Of a stretch of DNA of 38,245 bases, positions 6,532-15,365 are shown piece by piece; the stretch's first letter is position 1; every line of letters begins with the position of its first letter. Where the stretch lies: IMG/VR virus record IMGVR_UViG_3300027980_000020, positions 1 to 38,245 of that record; one strand, written 5' to 3'. This stretch comes from a virus. The notes beneath the pieces were generated by a model. The model made no database searches. It was not told the origin of the DNA and saw only the letters and a list, made by a program, of their open reading frames with translations. The position numbers were made by a program, and so were the translations under genes.

Positions 6532-6633
6532 ATGCTACCGATCAAAGGACCATTTTTCACCCGCCAGAAAGCCGCGTCATATTGCGGCGTTTCTGCTCGT
6601 GAATTTGATCGGTGGCGCCTGCGGCGTGTTTGA
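6532..6633 (+). CDS. Short (possibly truncated) helix-turn-helix protein
   Basis: A 33-aa product with AGGA 7 nt before the ATG. The sequence IKGPFFTRQKAASYCGVSA then FDRW matches the first helix-turn-helix of AlpA/excisionase-like regulators (A-A-x-Y-C-G-V-S-x-x-x-F-x-R-W). Such proteins are usually 60-80 aa; here a TGA follows directly after the recognition helix, so the wing is missing. The 3' half lies on the opposite strand of the duplicated tail-fibre ORF (6557-6922). Truncation by insertion of that segment is the likely explanation. Confidence 0.55.
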   Translation: MLPIKGPFFTRQKAASYCGVSAREFDRWRLRRV

Positions 6634-6922
6634 GGGTGACCGCTCTTAATGCATTCTCACAGCGCAAAATAACAAGCCGCCCGTCTGGGTGGTTGGTCAC
6701 TTCAAGTGTGTTAAGCGTGTCGGCAGGGGTGTCGCTTTCCGTGTCAACAGAATGGAACGCACCCGTCGGCGTAATCACGCCAGAACTGATGGTCAACTCA
6801 GTTATTGGCGCACCGCCGACAGACTCAGTCAGGACAGCGAGAATCGGGCTAAAAAGCCCACTTTTCAGCGCGCCTTCGTTTCGGGGCGAGTCAAGATAAG
6901 ATTGAAATGGTATGCTTGTCAT
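6557..6922 (-). CDS. Tail-fibre domain paralogue (121 aa)
   Basis: A 121-aa protein. Residues 36-104 align with residues 57-124 of the tail-fibre protein at 7125-8633: both have GGAP, a TISSGxITP strand, a DTE..(A/S).DTL(N/D)T stretch, then DG.(L/I)(V/I)ILR and a final strand. The first 35 residues differ. It lies two genes downstream of the fibre on the same strand, so it is a duplicated or shuffled fibre domain, possibly a fibre subunit or an inactive remnant. The end of the ORF has a strong hairpin (CAGAAA/TTTCTG arms). It overlaps a short HTH gene on the other strand. Confidence 0.6.
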   Translation of the reverse strand: MTSIPFQSYLDSPRNEGALKSGLFSPILAVLTESVGGAPITELTISSGVITPTGAFHSVDTESDTPADTLNTLEVTNHPDGRLVILRCENALRAVTLKHAAGATDQIHEQKRRNMTRLSGG

Positions 6923-6924
6923 GG

Positions 6925-7113
6925 CTATTTACCGGTCTGTTCGGTTGCTTCTGGGTCAACATATTCTTCGACCGGTGTGCCGGCTTGAATGGCCTCTTCA
7001 ATTTCAGCAAACCAACGGTGTTCCTTGCTGGCTGACCGGAACTCTCCTGTCTCAGACACAATAGCTGATAAATCTGTTTTATCTTCGTTTTGCCATTTAA
7101 TTTCAGTATACAT
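6925..7113 (-). CDS. Small tail-fibre-associated protein (62 aa)
   Basis: A 62-aa acidic protein with a TEIKW strand at the N-terminus, a helical W-containing middle and a Gly-Thr-Pro-acidic tail (QAGTPVEEYVDPEA). Short proteins of this make-up commonly follow phage fibre genes and are thought to be fibre assembly or accessory proteins. A GGGGGGG run 3-5 nt before the ATG serves as ribosome site. It lies between the main fibre and its small paralogue. The assignment rests on position and composition only. Confidence 0.55.
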   Translation of the reverse strand: MYTEIKWQNEDKTDLSAIVSETGEFRSASKEHRWFAEIEEAIQAGTPVEEYVDPEATEQTGK

Positions 7114-7124
7114 ATCCCCCCCCT

Positions 7125-8633
7125 TTAGAGGTTACGATCAAATCTAATATATCCTGACGTGTTATTAAAAATCAGCCAAAGAGACTCCCCTGGAGTTAGT
7201 CCAGATGCTACTTGAGCTTGAACAACTCCCATCCCGTTGGTTGCATCCAACAAAGACAAAGAGGTTGGCGTAATGGCTGTTCCATTCGGCTTATAAATTG
7301 ATATGTCAGAAAGATTACTAACAGACATCGCCGTATCAATTCTGTTCATTGCCCTTGGCAAAACAACCGGAATTTCTGCCGCAGTAGAGACTAAAGCTCT
7401 TCCGAGGTGGAGCCCAAGACGATTTGAATAAGCCGATGGCCCAATTTGCCAGAACCAATTAGTAGCCTTTTCTGTCTCTGACACCTTGTCAGGCTTGACT
7501 GTTGCAGTTACAACAGTCCCTTCCGCAAGTTTCGGCAATGCAAGAGCGCCTATCCCCCATTCAACTGAGGCATTTGTGCCACCCGTCAAAGTTCCAGTTA
7601 TTCCGCTGTCACCATATGTGCCAGAATCGATCCTAGCCTGCGCTGTCCCTGTCCATGACAGGATATGTGTGCCGGACTTGAATTTATCACCGGGAACGAT
7701 CTGCAAAAGTGTTCCTGCTGTGATTGTGATAGTGTTGATCCCTTCCGACTTGGCGAAAGTATACGTACATCCAGACGCCCCTGCCTTAAACCTGTCATGG
7801 CCGTATTCCCCTGAAGATAGTGATACGGTGCCTGATACCGCCTGTTGATTTATGCCAAAATTAGCATTGTCTATTAGGTTCGCGCTAGTTGCAATTCCTT
7901 CTGGGGACCCCTCTATTGTCCCGACATAAAGGCTTTTCCAACCTTTTAATGCTGACCCCAAATCAGCCCCGTCATCAGAAATTGGAGTTGCGTTACTGTC
8001 AAAAGTATAGTCACCAGTACCAGTTGTTTCAAAATTAACGTCGACTCCATTGAATGTTTTTCTATGGTATGTCCCAGATGTTAACTCCGACAAGCGGTTA
8101 TAGGCGAATCCAGCCCCTACGGTGTTGACAGAGTCATTAAAGACTGGCTCCTGTTTGTTCTGTAAGTCGTCTCCAATGCCAACCCAAGAGCCCGAAACGA
8201 GTTGTAGGTGAACAGCGTTGACAAGGAGTTTCAAGCTTGTGTCTGGGTCTACTGAAACAGCCAAGTTCCCAGCGAGTGACAAATAGACGTCTCGGAACTT
8301 AGACGCCGGACGCAAAATAATAATAGACCCGTCTTGATAATTTGTCGTGACGATAGTATCGAGGGTATCGCTTGACGCCGCCCCCTCAGTATCAACAACT
8401 TGGGCGGAACTTCCAAGCGGCGTAATCGATCCGCTGGAAATGGTAATATTCTGTGGCGCCCCACCGCCCGGGACACCATGAGCATTGGGATTTTCAGTTG
8501 TTACTAGGTCTGCATTTACGTCTTCTATCAAGTCATCAATGGCGTCGCTGTTCTTAAATGCAGCTTCTTTTACAGTGTCGCCACCGGGGACAGAAGGGTC
8601 AAGTACTGTCGCTGTATTTCTTTCTATTGTCAT
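7125..8633 (-). CDS. Tail fibre / receptor-binding protein
   Basis: A 502-aa protein, the last large gene of the morphogenesis block. It has a short helical N-terminus (about 1-45), then a beta-rich region with repeated Gly/Ser/Thr strands, including a domain (57-124) duplicated in the 121-aa ORF. The C-terminal half is composed of short strands that resemble a carbohydrate-binding or fibre-tip fold. No enzymatic motif such as a tailspike active site is seen. GGAAGG precedes the ATG. Its position after the ejection proteins fits the host-recognition fibre of a podovirus. Receptor unknown. Confidence 0.75.
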   Translation of the reverse strand: MTIERNTATVLDPSVPGGDTVKEAAFKNSDAIDDLIEDVNADLVTTENPNAHGVPGGGAPQNITISSGSITPLGSSAQVVDTEGAASSDTLDTIVTTNYQDGSIIILRPASKFRDVYLSLAGNLAVSVDPDTSLKLLVNAVHLQLVSGSWVGIGDDLQNKQEPVFNDSVNTVGAGFAYNRLSELTSGTYHRKTFNGVDVNFETTGTGDYTFDSNATPISDDGADLGSALKGWKSLYVGTIEGSPEGIATSANLIDNANFGINQQAVSGTVSLSSGEYGHDRFKAGASGCTYTFAKSEGINTITITAGTLLQIVPGDKFKSGTHILSWTGTAQARIDSGTYGDSGITGTLTGGTNASVEWGIGALALPKLAEGTVVTATVKPDKVSETEKATNWFWQIGPSAYSNRLGLHLGRALVSTAAEIPVVLPRAMNRIDTAMSVSNLSDISIYKPNGTAITPTSLSLLDATNGMGVVQAQVASGLTPGESLWLIFNNTSGYIRFDRNL

Positions 8634-8636
8634 TGT

Positions 8637-9995
8637 CTACCTTCCGTACTCTTCACTTCTTTCTATGTTTGTAAGCAACGCACGAGTTGCAGCACCACCC
8701 GTTCCGATATTTGGCACTTTTCTCGCCCTCGCCAACGCTATGGCGAGTCTTGATTTCACCTGAGGGTGGCCCAATATTGACTTCCCAATCAGGGCAGAGG
8801 CCCCGGCGAAAGGACCACCAGCAATGCCAGCCCCGCCCATGAGGGCCGCCGTGTCGAGGCCTAAAAGGTTCCGATTCTCTATGCGGCCAACGGAATCTTC
8901 TATAGCCCTTTTTAAATTGATTAATTCTGCTTGGCCTTCATTGAGCTTCTTCAACTCAGGATGTAAATTTTCAAGCTCTTCTTTCAAGCCACGAACAATT
9001 GCTTTGTTTGCTTCAACTTGTGAAGACTTCAGTTCTCCATACTGCTTGTGCAGGGCCTTGCCTGTGGTTTGCTTTATTGCCTGAGCCCTTGATGGTGTAA
9101 TCTGTTCAGGGACTGACTCTATGAACTCAGAAACTACACCGGCAGCTTGTCTTGTCGGCCTGATTGGAGCGACCTGTTTTCCGGCCTCTTCCATGACGGG
9201 GATAGCTCTTTCAACGACTGACTTTCTAGAAATCCTTTCCCCTGCGGTTGTTGCATCTTCAACAACTTGTCTGGCCTGTTGTGCAAGTGGCTCAATACGC
9301 TCCCCGAGGAGTCCGGCACCTCTTGCCGTCGGCAACGCCTTTTCTCTGGCTGCCGTTTGCATCATTTGAGCACGTTGCTCTGGCGAAAACTGTTTCCCCG
9401 GCTTAATAACTCCCATATACATGCGTTCAGGAAGAGAGGTGCCACCGATTGCCCTAAGCGGGGCTGTAACGGTCTGTCTAGCTATATTCAACGGATCCGC
9501 AATCTCTCCGGCTCTCTGTATTGCTTGGCCGACCCTAGCAACCTTTGGCGTCATCCCAATCCCCTTTGTAAGGGCGCCGGCACCAGATACCAAACCAGAG
9601 GCATCCGCAAGGAAACCAACCGGATCTTCTACCATGGTCTTTTTCATCGCCTGAGGTGACCCGTAACGGTCTTTCATAACGTTGGCGAACCCCATAAACG
9701 CCGCTCTGTCCTCTTGCGTCCTTGGGATCATCGATAGCCCCCCAGGCAGAGGAACGCCGCTTCCCTTGACCATGTGGTATAGGCTCGACAAGGTTTCAAG
9801 CGGATTTGCCACGGCGGCACCAAGATTTTTCACATAGTCGATGGCGCTACCAGCTATGTTGCTTTTTACGTCTGCCCACTCTGGCTGCACATCCTCTTTT
9901 TGAACGCTCGTCACGCCACCCGCTTTGACAGCATGCTTTTCCCAAGGCATTTCTACGACGTCAGGTGTCTTATATTTTTCCCAAGGCTTCGACAT
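8637..9995 (-). CDS. Probable ejection (internal virion) protein (452 aa)
   Basis: A 452-aa helical protein, Ala/Gly/Lys-rich. The N-terminus has two PWEK motifs. A short hydrophobic Gly/Ala segment lies around residues 135-150, and a second Gly/Ala segment (ALMGGAGIAGGPFAGASALI) near residues 388-407. Between them are long amphipathic helices with coiled-coil character. This is typical of podovirus DNA-ejection proteins (P22 gp7/gp16/gp20 role), which leave the virion and help DNA cross the envelope. The ATG overlaps the upstream stop (TAATG). The specific P22 counterpart cannot be assigned. Confidence 0.65.
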   Translation of the reverse strand: MSKPWEKYKTPDVVEMPWEKHAVKAGGVTSVQKEDVQPEWADVKSNIAGSAIDYVKNLGAAVANPLETLSSLYHMVKGSGVPLPGGLSMIPRTQEDRAAFMGFANVMKDRYGSPQAMKKTMVEDPVGFLADASGLVSGAGALTKGIGMTPKVARVGQAIQRAGEIADPLNIARQTVTAPLRAIGGTSLPERMYMGVIKPGKQFSPEQRAQMMQTAAREKALPTARGAGLLGERIEPLAQQARQVVEDATTAGERISRKSVVERAIPVMEEAGKQVAPIRPTRQAAGVVSEFIESVPEQITPSRAQAIKQTTGKALHKQYGELKSSQVEANKAIVRGLKEELENLHPELKKLNEGQAELINLKRAIEDSVGRIENRNLLGLDTAALMGGAGIAGGPFAGASALIGKSILGHPQVKSRLAIALARARKVPNIGTGGAATRALLTNIERSEEYGR

Positions 9996-10978
9996 TATTT
10001 AGGCTCCCAAGATTCTTCTTTAGAAGGATCACCACCAATATACTTATATCCGTCTTCCTCTGTTCCAATTGGCATCGTTGCCCATGGCTTACCTGTTTTT
10101 TGGTCCCAATTACCCGGGCCGTGAATGGTGTCAAGATACAGGTTTTTTACCCTGTTCAAATTGTATTTAAACATTTCAGGAGACAAGGATTGATCAAGAG
10201 AGCCAAGGGCTGATTGCAAGAGAACGTTCTCTCTCTCAGAGACCTGTCCGAGCGCCCCTCCAGTCGGGGAAGAATCTCTCATTTGCTGTAGAGTGTCGAA
10301 GCCAACGCTTGCTTTCAGAGTCTCAAGCGTCCTTGCAATATTTGCAGCATCTGTTTGTGGGACAAAACTTAACATAGAGCCAAGCCCAACCGGTGGGACG
10401 TTAGCCTTATCCATGATACCAAAGATTCTATCAATATCCTCAACAACAATGCCTTTTTTTACTTCTGCCTGTTTCTTCCCGGCCGCTGTTTTTTCTTGTG
10501 CCGCTTCAATTTTAGCAGCCTGAGGCCCCCCAGGAATAGGCTGTAGGCCCGTCATTTGCCCTTGTGGCCCAAATGTTGGCTGGAAGCCTGAGGGAATAGA
10601 CATTTGATATTGACTAGAAACAGGGCGCTTGCTTTTAACAAACCCTATATATTCCTGAGGAGTTGGCTTGCGTCCATAAACATCAACAAATTCTTTCACA
10701 CCTGCTGCCATTTTAGGCTGTTTATATTGACTTGTTATTTCTTGCTGTTTCGCAAACAAATCAAGCGCTGCCTGCTGTTTTTGTGCAGGAGTTTGAAAGG
10801 CCTGTTCTTGCATCGCCATTTGACGCTTTGTTATGTCGTCAAGCATGGCCTGCCGTGCCGCTGTCCGCTGACTCTCTTCTTTCCTCATAGCCAATTCTTC
10901 CATTGGGAAGTATGCGCCCTTAAAACCCTGCGCGAGCGCACCGGCACCGACTCCGCCATAATCGCCAAGCAATCCCAT
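9995..10978 (-). CDS. Probable ejection / internal virion protein (327 aa)
   Basis: A 327-aa protein. The first 100 residues are Gln/Ala/Met-rich helix. A conserved block near residues 223-255 (a GFDTLQQMRDSSPTGGALG type motif followed by QVSERE) recurs in internal virion proteins of many short-tailed phages. The C-terminus ends in a Trp/Gly-rich tail. No membrane segment is seen. It lies between other helical virion genes with minimal spacing. The role is inferred as DNA ejection or as a tail-tube extension. Confidence 0.7.
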   Translation of the reverse strand: MGLLGDYGGVGAGALAQGFKGAYFPMEELAMRKEESQRTAARQAMLDDITKRQMAMQEQAFQTPAQKQQAALDLFAKQQEITSQYKQPKMAAGVKEFVDVYGRKPTPQEYIGFVKSKRPVSSQYQMSIPSGFQPTFGPQGQMTGLQPIPGGPQAAKIEAAQEKTAAGKKQAEVKKGIVVEDIDRIFGIMDKANVPPVGLGSMLSFVPQTDAANIARTLETLKASVGFDTLQQMRDSSPTGGALGQVSERENVLLQSALGSLDQSLSPEMFKYNLNRVKNLYLDTIHGPGNWDQKTGKPWATMPIGTEEDGYKYIGGDPSKEESWEPK

Positions 10979-10987
10979 AATTCCCCC

Positions 10988-11938
10988 TTACACGAACAGG
11001 TCGCCAATGTCGCTAAAAGTCCAACCACCATTGCCGTATGTACTGCCTAGAACGCCAAGTCCAGTGCCGGCCAGTCCCATCCAACCAGCCACATTCGCGG
11101 CCTCTGCTTGCGTTTTAGCTGCTTGTGCGGCCGTTTGTGCCGCAGTAGCAGATGTAGCCGCTGGCATTGCCCCAGTAGCCAACCCGAGATATTGCTGATA
11201 AGGCTCAAGGCGAGCTTGTTCCTGTATGGCCCTCTGCTGAAGGTCGTAGGCCTCGCGACGTGCGGCTTCCTGGTTAGCCCAGTCTGCCTGTTGCTGCTCT
11301 TGTCCGTATTCCCACCCGAACTGCTGCTCACCATATTGCTGTCTGCGCTGCGCTTCTGCAAGATCAGCGGAGTATCTTGCCTTCTCCTGCTCCTGTTGCA
11401 TTTCGATTGCGGTTGTGTCGGCACCAAGCAACCCGCGCCCATAAGCTTCACCGGCTCTTGTCAGCGTGTCGCCGTGCATGCCATATCCAACGCTTCCCAT
11501 CAAACCAGTCCCGCCCATTTGGGCCTGGATGTCTCTAAGGCTCTGTTCATAGGCTTGTGTGACGGGCTGTCTTAATTGTTCGCTGTATTCTCCCCAACTT
11601 GTGGCCCTCGGGACTTGAGCAAATGGTTGTCCCGTTGTCGGGTCTGTCCCTGGGAGTGGACCACCGGCCGGTCTAGGCTGTCCTGTTGTCGGATATGTTC
11701 CCAACAATGGACCGCCAGCCTGTGGTTGTGTGGCCGCAGTCTGGAATGACGTCTGATAAGGAGACACACCTTGATATTGGACGTCATAACCCATTTGTAC
11801 TGGGCCTGTTCTTTCTGTGTATGCCGGTAGCGGAGTTATAGGCGTGGCTCCTTCTACCTGCTCATATGCTTTTTCAAGAGCCGAACCAACGACCTGCTTA
11901 CCAACCGTTCCGTATGGAGTTGTTGTATAATCTGCCAT
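10988..11938 (-). CDS. Gln-rich internal virion protein (316 aa)
   Basis: A 316-aa protein. Residues 1-95 are Pro/Gly/Thr-rich with two similar PLxGTxPTTGQP segments. A Gln/Glu/Ala-rich helical region follows (about 105-235), which probably forms a coiled coil. Near the end is an Ala-rich TAAQTAAQAAKTQAEAANV helix, then a Gly-rich segment (GLAGTGLGVLG) that could insert in a membrane. This is the design of podovirus ejection proteins. The ATG at 11938 follows AGGGG; the frame extends to a TTG seven codons upstream but without a ribosome site. Confidence 0.65.
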   Translation of the reverse strand: MADYTTTPYGTVGKQVVGSALEKAYEQVEGATPITPLPAYTERTGPVQMGYDVQYQGVSPYQTSFQTAATQPQAGGPLLGTYPTTGQPRPAGGPLPGTDPTTGQPFAQVPRATSWGEYSEQLRQPVTQAYEQSLRDIQAQMGGTGLMGSVGYGMHGDTLTRAGEAYGRGLLGADTTAIEMQQEQEKARYSADLAEAQRRQQYGEQQFGWEYGQEQQQADWANQEAARREAYDLQQRAIQEQARLEPYQQYLGLATGAMPAATSATAAQTAAQAAKTQAEAANVAGWMGLAGTGLGVLGSTYGNGGWTFSDIGDLFV

Positions 11939-11946
11939 TTTTACCC

Positions 11947-13158
11947 CTAAAATCCCCAAGAGAATGGGATGTCATTTTCAAATCTTTGTGTAAATAGACG
12001 CCCAAACGGTGGGTATCCAAGCATGCCGGCCTGCTGTTGTGCTGCATTTATGTCGTCTCGTGTTATAGACTCCACTCGCTTTTCCGGCTCACTTCCAAAT
12101 ATATCGCGAAATCCTGCGCTCGGTGCCCGATCCCATCCCGGGACACCGCCATAGTCAAGGTCTGCGGCCCTGCCAATCATCCCGGATACCATCCCGATTG
12201 GTGTGCCAAGACCCGGAGCCGCAAGGTTGATAGCCATGGCCGGGGCCATACTCAACGCTTTTTCTGTCAACCTTTCTCCAAACCCTGCCAACTTCCCTTC
12301 GCCGTAATCGACATCAACGTCTATTCCAAAATCAGAGGGCTGATAATGTGACGCCACCCCAGAAAGAGCCGCTTTTGTCAGACCTCCGGCAACCACAGCC
12401 GGGCCAAGCCTGCTTATGTCTTCATCCATTACGGCTTCTGCCACCTTGGCCGGGGCTATTTTAGATGCGAAATAAGCACCCATTCCAGCTGGAACTGCTA
12501 CCCCAGTTGTCAGGGCGTCCCACAGGCTGCCAATGACTGGTTTTTCAAGCATCCCTGTATCAGGGTTTACGACGGCCAGGCCGCTAGATGTCAGTTCGTC
12601 GGCAACTTCAGACATTGTCTGAACATCATCACCGGCCTTTCCATAACCGAACATTCCACCAAGGATACCGCCTGCATGGTGATACTTTTCCATCGGTTCA
12701 GTGTTTATGTTGTATGACCGGAGCTTGTCTAGACGTCCGGCCTTGGCATAGTCCATGATTTTGTCTTTTGTCGGGGCGTCATATGGAGATTTTTCTATTT
12801 CAGCAGCAACAACCTGTTCACCGGCTATGCGACCTAGGGCCTCCATCTGGTTGGACCGTTGTCTTTTTTCATAGTCAAGCTGTTTGTAATATGCTTCAAC
12901 GTCACCGGCTGAGCTGCCCATCATCATTTCTCCAAGACCAGAGCCTAAAATGCCGCGCCTCTGTGACGGCGTGAATCTGGAGACCCTTGGATCTGATAAC
13001 GCACTACTCCCACGGGTTGTGCCGAATCCCCTGCCAAGGCTAGATTGTATCCCCATGCTTGATGGATCATACCCACTACGGCCCCATGAACCGGCAAGAC
13101 CATAGCCGCCACCGGGGCCGCCTCCGGTTCCTCCTGTTGTACTGCTTAGACTTGCCAT
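11947..13158 (-). CDS. Virion protein, Gly-rich N-terminus (403 aa)
   Basis: A 403-aa protein with a Gly/Ser-rich start (about residues 6-60), a charged helical middle and two Ala/Gly/Pro-rich stretches that are moderately hydrophobic (near 215-240 and 300-325). It lies directly after the gp10-like stabiliser, where P22 carries tail needle and ejection genes. No clear homologue is recognised. A GGGGGGG run before the ATG serves as ribosome site. I infer a structural or ejection role from context. Confidence 0.6.
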   Translation of the reverse strand: MASLSSTTGGTGGGPGGGYGLAGSWGRSGYDPSSMGIQSSLGRGFGTTRGSSALSDPRVSRFTPSQRRGILGSGLGEMMMGSSAGDVEAYYKQLDYEKRQRSNQMEALGRIAGEQVVAAEIEKSPYDAPTKDKIMDYAKAGRLDKLRSYNINTEPMEKYHHAGGILGGMFGYGKAGDDVQTMSEVADELTSSGLAVVNPDTGMLEKPVIGSLWDALTTGVAVPAGMGAYFASKIAPAKVAEAVMDEDISRLGPAVVAGGLTKAALSGVASHYQPSDFGIDVDVDYGEGKLAGFGERLTEKALSMAPAMAINLAAPGLGTPIGMVSGMIGRAADLDYGGVPGWDRAPSAGFRDIFGSEPEKRVESITRDDINAAQQQAGMLGYPPFGRLFTQRFENDIPFSWGF

Positions 13159-14709
13159 TTACCCCCCCAACGGGCCTTCGATTTCAGTTTGGATGTAATC
13201 CATTTCATAACTTGCTCCGTCAGCAGACCATTCAATCTGGATGCCCTTTGACCTCGGTCCACCCCAAATAGATGAAGTCTGTAGTTTCGCCCCGTCATCG
13301 CCAAGAAGTTCGTCGGCCTCTCCTAACAATCCATCAGCCAACCCGAGCAGACTAATCCCGCCCTCAAGGGCTATATTCCCGAGTGGGACGTCAGAGCCGT
13401 CTGAAATTATTGCTTTTAACGCTATAACCCCGGAGACCTTTGGCGTTGTATATATTGTTGACCTTCTAAGCCTTATGTCATATCCGCGATTGACAATTCT
13501 TTTTGTCCTGCCGTAGCTTTGAATGTTTATCTCTGTTCCGCCGGGCACGACCTCATCAGATGCAACATTTTTACTTGCATCGAGCTTCCATGTTATCCCG
13601 TTGTTGCCAAATAGATAAATTACCTCGTCGACCGTCGTTATGGAGTCAATTATGACTTCCCCCAAACGCCAAAAACACCACGCATTGTTTCGCGGAAAAT
13701 ATAAGTATTGTTGAGCATGATTTTTTATAAGGACGATGAAGGCTGTAAGACTCGGCAAGTATGTGATTTCTTGCACTTTGGCGTCAAATAAAGAAAATTG
13801 TTTATTAATTCTATCGCCAAATATTGGGCTACTCTGCAAATCACCATATTGGTCCGTCGGCTCAACGCGTTTGATTCCAGTCTCGTCAAAAAAGAACACG
13901 CTGTTTGATGTGTTCAAGATACCATGGGCGTTTTGTGCAGCCTCTTTATTCACAAACGGGTCAGAAACGCTCCAGTTTGCCGCTGTGTTGTCCGTAACGT
14001 CTATTAAGCGCAGTTGGTATTCACCTTGATCATTGTTTGCTTTAGAAACGACAACTGCGTTTCCGCCTGGAGCGATGGAAAGGGCGTTCACTGACAACCC
14101 ATCGCCAAATCCAGCCTTCAAAATGATAGACCCACTTCCCTGATCAAAGTCTATTCCTGTGAACTCGGCCGTAGAAAAATAAACACTGTCTGCGAATGAC
14201 GAGTTTGCAACGACTCTGTTTCTGGCCTCAAGTAGCGCCGTCGTTCCGCTGGGGCTGTTTGTTAGGACTCCATAAGTAGACCCATCCCAATACCTGATAT
14301 CTGAGCCGCCATCTGCAATCAACAATTGGCTATTGAAAGTCAGCATGCTAGGCTTGGTTGTAGAATCTGTTAGGGCACCAATAATAGTCCAGGTTGGCGT
14401 TGCCCCTTCAAAAATGGCTTTTGTCATCTGATACAGGTTTCCACCACTTGCACAAACAACGTATTGAGTTGTCCCATTATAATAGCTTGTGGCCTTCAAG
14501 ATTGGGTCGTTGAGGCTGTTCGCGACAGATGTAACAGCGGACATTGGCGGCCTTACTGTCCACAGCCTCGATTGGCGCGGATAATACCCGTTCATTGACC
14601 TTGAAAGCTCTTGGTCTGTCAAATTAATTGGCGAATCACCGATGTTCACACCAGCGACAGGGGCAAAGTCACTTATTGACACCTCGCCTTTTCTTCTTGC
14701 TCTACTCAT
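13159..14709 (-). CDS. Head-tail stabilisation protein, P22 gp10-like
   Basis: A 516-aa beta-rich protein, similar in length to P22 gp10 (about 470 aa). The start (VNIGDSPINLTDQELSRSMN, then YYPRQ) and repeated motifs such as LLIADGGSDIRYWDGS fit the beta-propeller DNA-stabilisation protein that closes the neck under the portal/gp4 ring and anchors the tailspike or fibre. It follows the adaptor gene, sharing one base (TAATG), the same relative order as P22 genes 4 and 10. The final 70 residues are less conserved in pattern and may contact the fibre. Confidence 0.8.
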   Translation of the reverse strand: MSRARRKGEVSISDFAPVAGVNIGDSPINLTDQELSRSMNGYYPRQSRLWTVRPPMSAVTSVANSLNDPILKATSYYNGTTQYVVCASGGNLYQMTKAIFEGATPTWTIIGALTDSTTKPSMLTFNSQLLIADGGSDIRYWDGSTYGVLTNSPSGTTALLEARNRVVANSSFADSVYFSTAEFTGIDFDQGSGSIILKAGFGDGLSVNALSIAPGGNAVVVSKANNDQGEYQLRLIDVTDNTAANWSVSDPFVNKEAAQNAHGILNTSNSVFFFDETGIKRVEPTDQYGDLQSSPIFGDRINKQFSLFDAKVQEITYLPSLTAFIVLIKNHAQQYLYFPRNNAWCFWRLGEVIIDSITTVDEVIYLFGNNGITWKLDASKNVASDEVVPGGTEINIQSYGRTKRIVNRGYDIRLRRSTIYTTPKVSGVIALKAIISDGSDVPLGNIALEGGISLLGLADGLLGEADELLGDDGAKLQTSSIWGGPRSKGIQIEWSADGASYEMDYIQTEIEGPLGG

Positions 14710-15365
14710 TAGTAGCTATTCCATTGGTTTTCGCTAGGGAAAAATCCTTGAGTTGTCGCTTGGGCCGGTTCGCTCGTCCCATATATATCGAGGTAATCGT
14801 CTGCAAGGTCAGAAAGTAAACGGATGTCCCATTGCAAATCTTTTTCATCAATGTTCTTACATCTAAGCGCAACGTATTCGGCTATAACCTCATCCATGCG
14901 TCCAGCCCATGGCATTATGCTATCAGTGGCCCATGCGCTTGTGTCAATTTGTGGCCAATAATAAAACCTGAGAGAGACAGCACTTTTGGGGATATCAAAC
15001 AACTCAATATTTCCGTTCCAAACTCGCCAGTTTGTTGTTTCTGTGGCGCTAATCATGCGTTCCCATTCGTCATCATTACGAAAGATAACCGTTTGCGCCC
15101 ATCCGGTCTTATCTTCCTTTCTGACACGGTAAAGGCTGTCAATTGCCATGTAATCAGATGGCAATGCGTATTGGTCTTGATCAGCCACTGTATCAAAATC
15201 ATAACTCGATTTTGCGAATTTGATACCGCTTTTCATCAGGACCTTATTCATGCGATCAACAGACTTTTTGATAAGCACCAAGAGCTTTGCGTCTGTCCAT
15301 CGTGCGTCCTGTGCGTCTTCAAGCTCTACGCGGATTTTTTCTATTGTGTCGTCTACTGTGCTCAT
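14709..15365 (-). CDS. Head-tail adaptor protein (P22 gp4-like role)
   Basis: A 218-aa protein. It opens with a helical IRVELEDAQDARWTDAKLL segment and has a QYALPSDYMAIDSLYRV segment, then Trp-rich strands (WRVWNGNIELFDIP) and a C-terminal helical bundle. This pattern is typical of podovirus/SU10-type adaptor proteins that ring the portal and connect to the neck. Its position between head and gp10-like genes supports this. AAGG lies before the ATG and the first codon overlaps the previous gene by 4 bp. Confidence 0.75.
   Translation of the reverse strand: MSTVDDTIEKIRVELEDAQDARWTDAKLLVLIKKSVDRMNKVLMKSGIKFAKSSYDFDTVADQDQYALPSDYMAIDSLYRVRKEDKTGWAQTVIFRNDDEWERMISATETTNWRVWNGNIELFDIPKSAVSLRFYYWPQIDTSAWATDSIMPWAGRMDEVIAEYVALRCKNIDEKDLQWDIRLLSDLADDYLDIYGTSEPAQATTQGFFPSENQWNSY

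Noticed and set aside
7486-7848. 120-aa plus-strand ORF inside the tail fibre
   Set aside because: It lies fully inside a well-supported minus-strand gene and has no ribosome site or domain.
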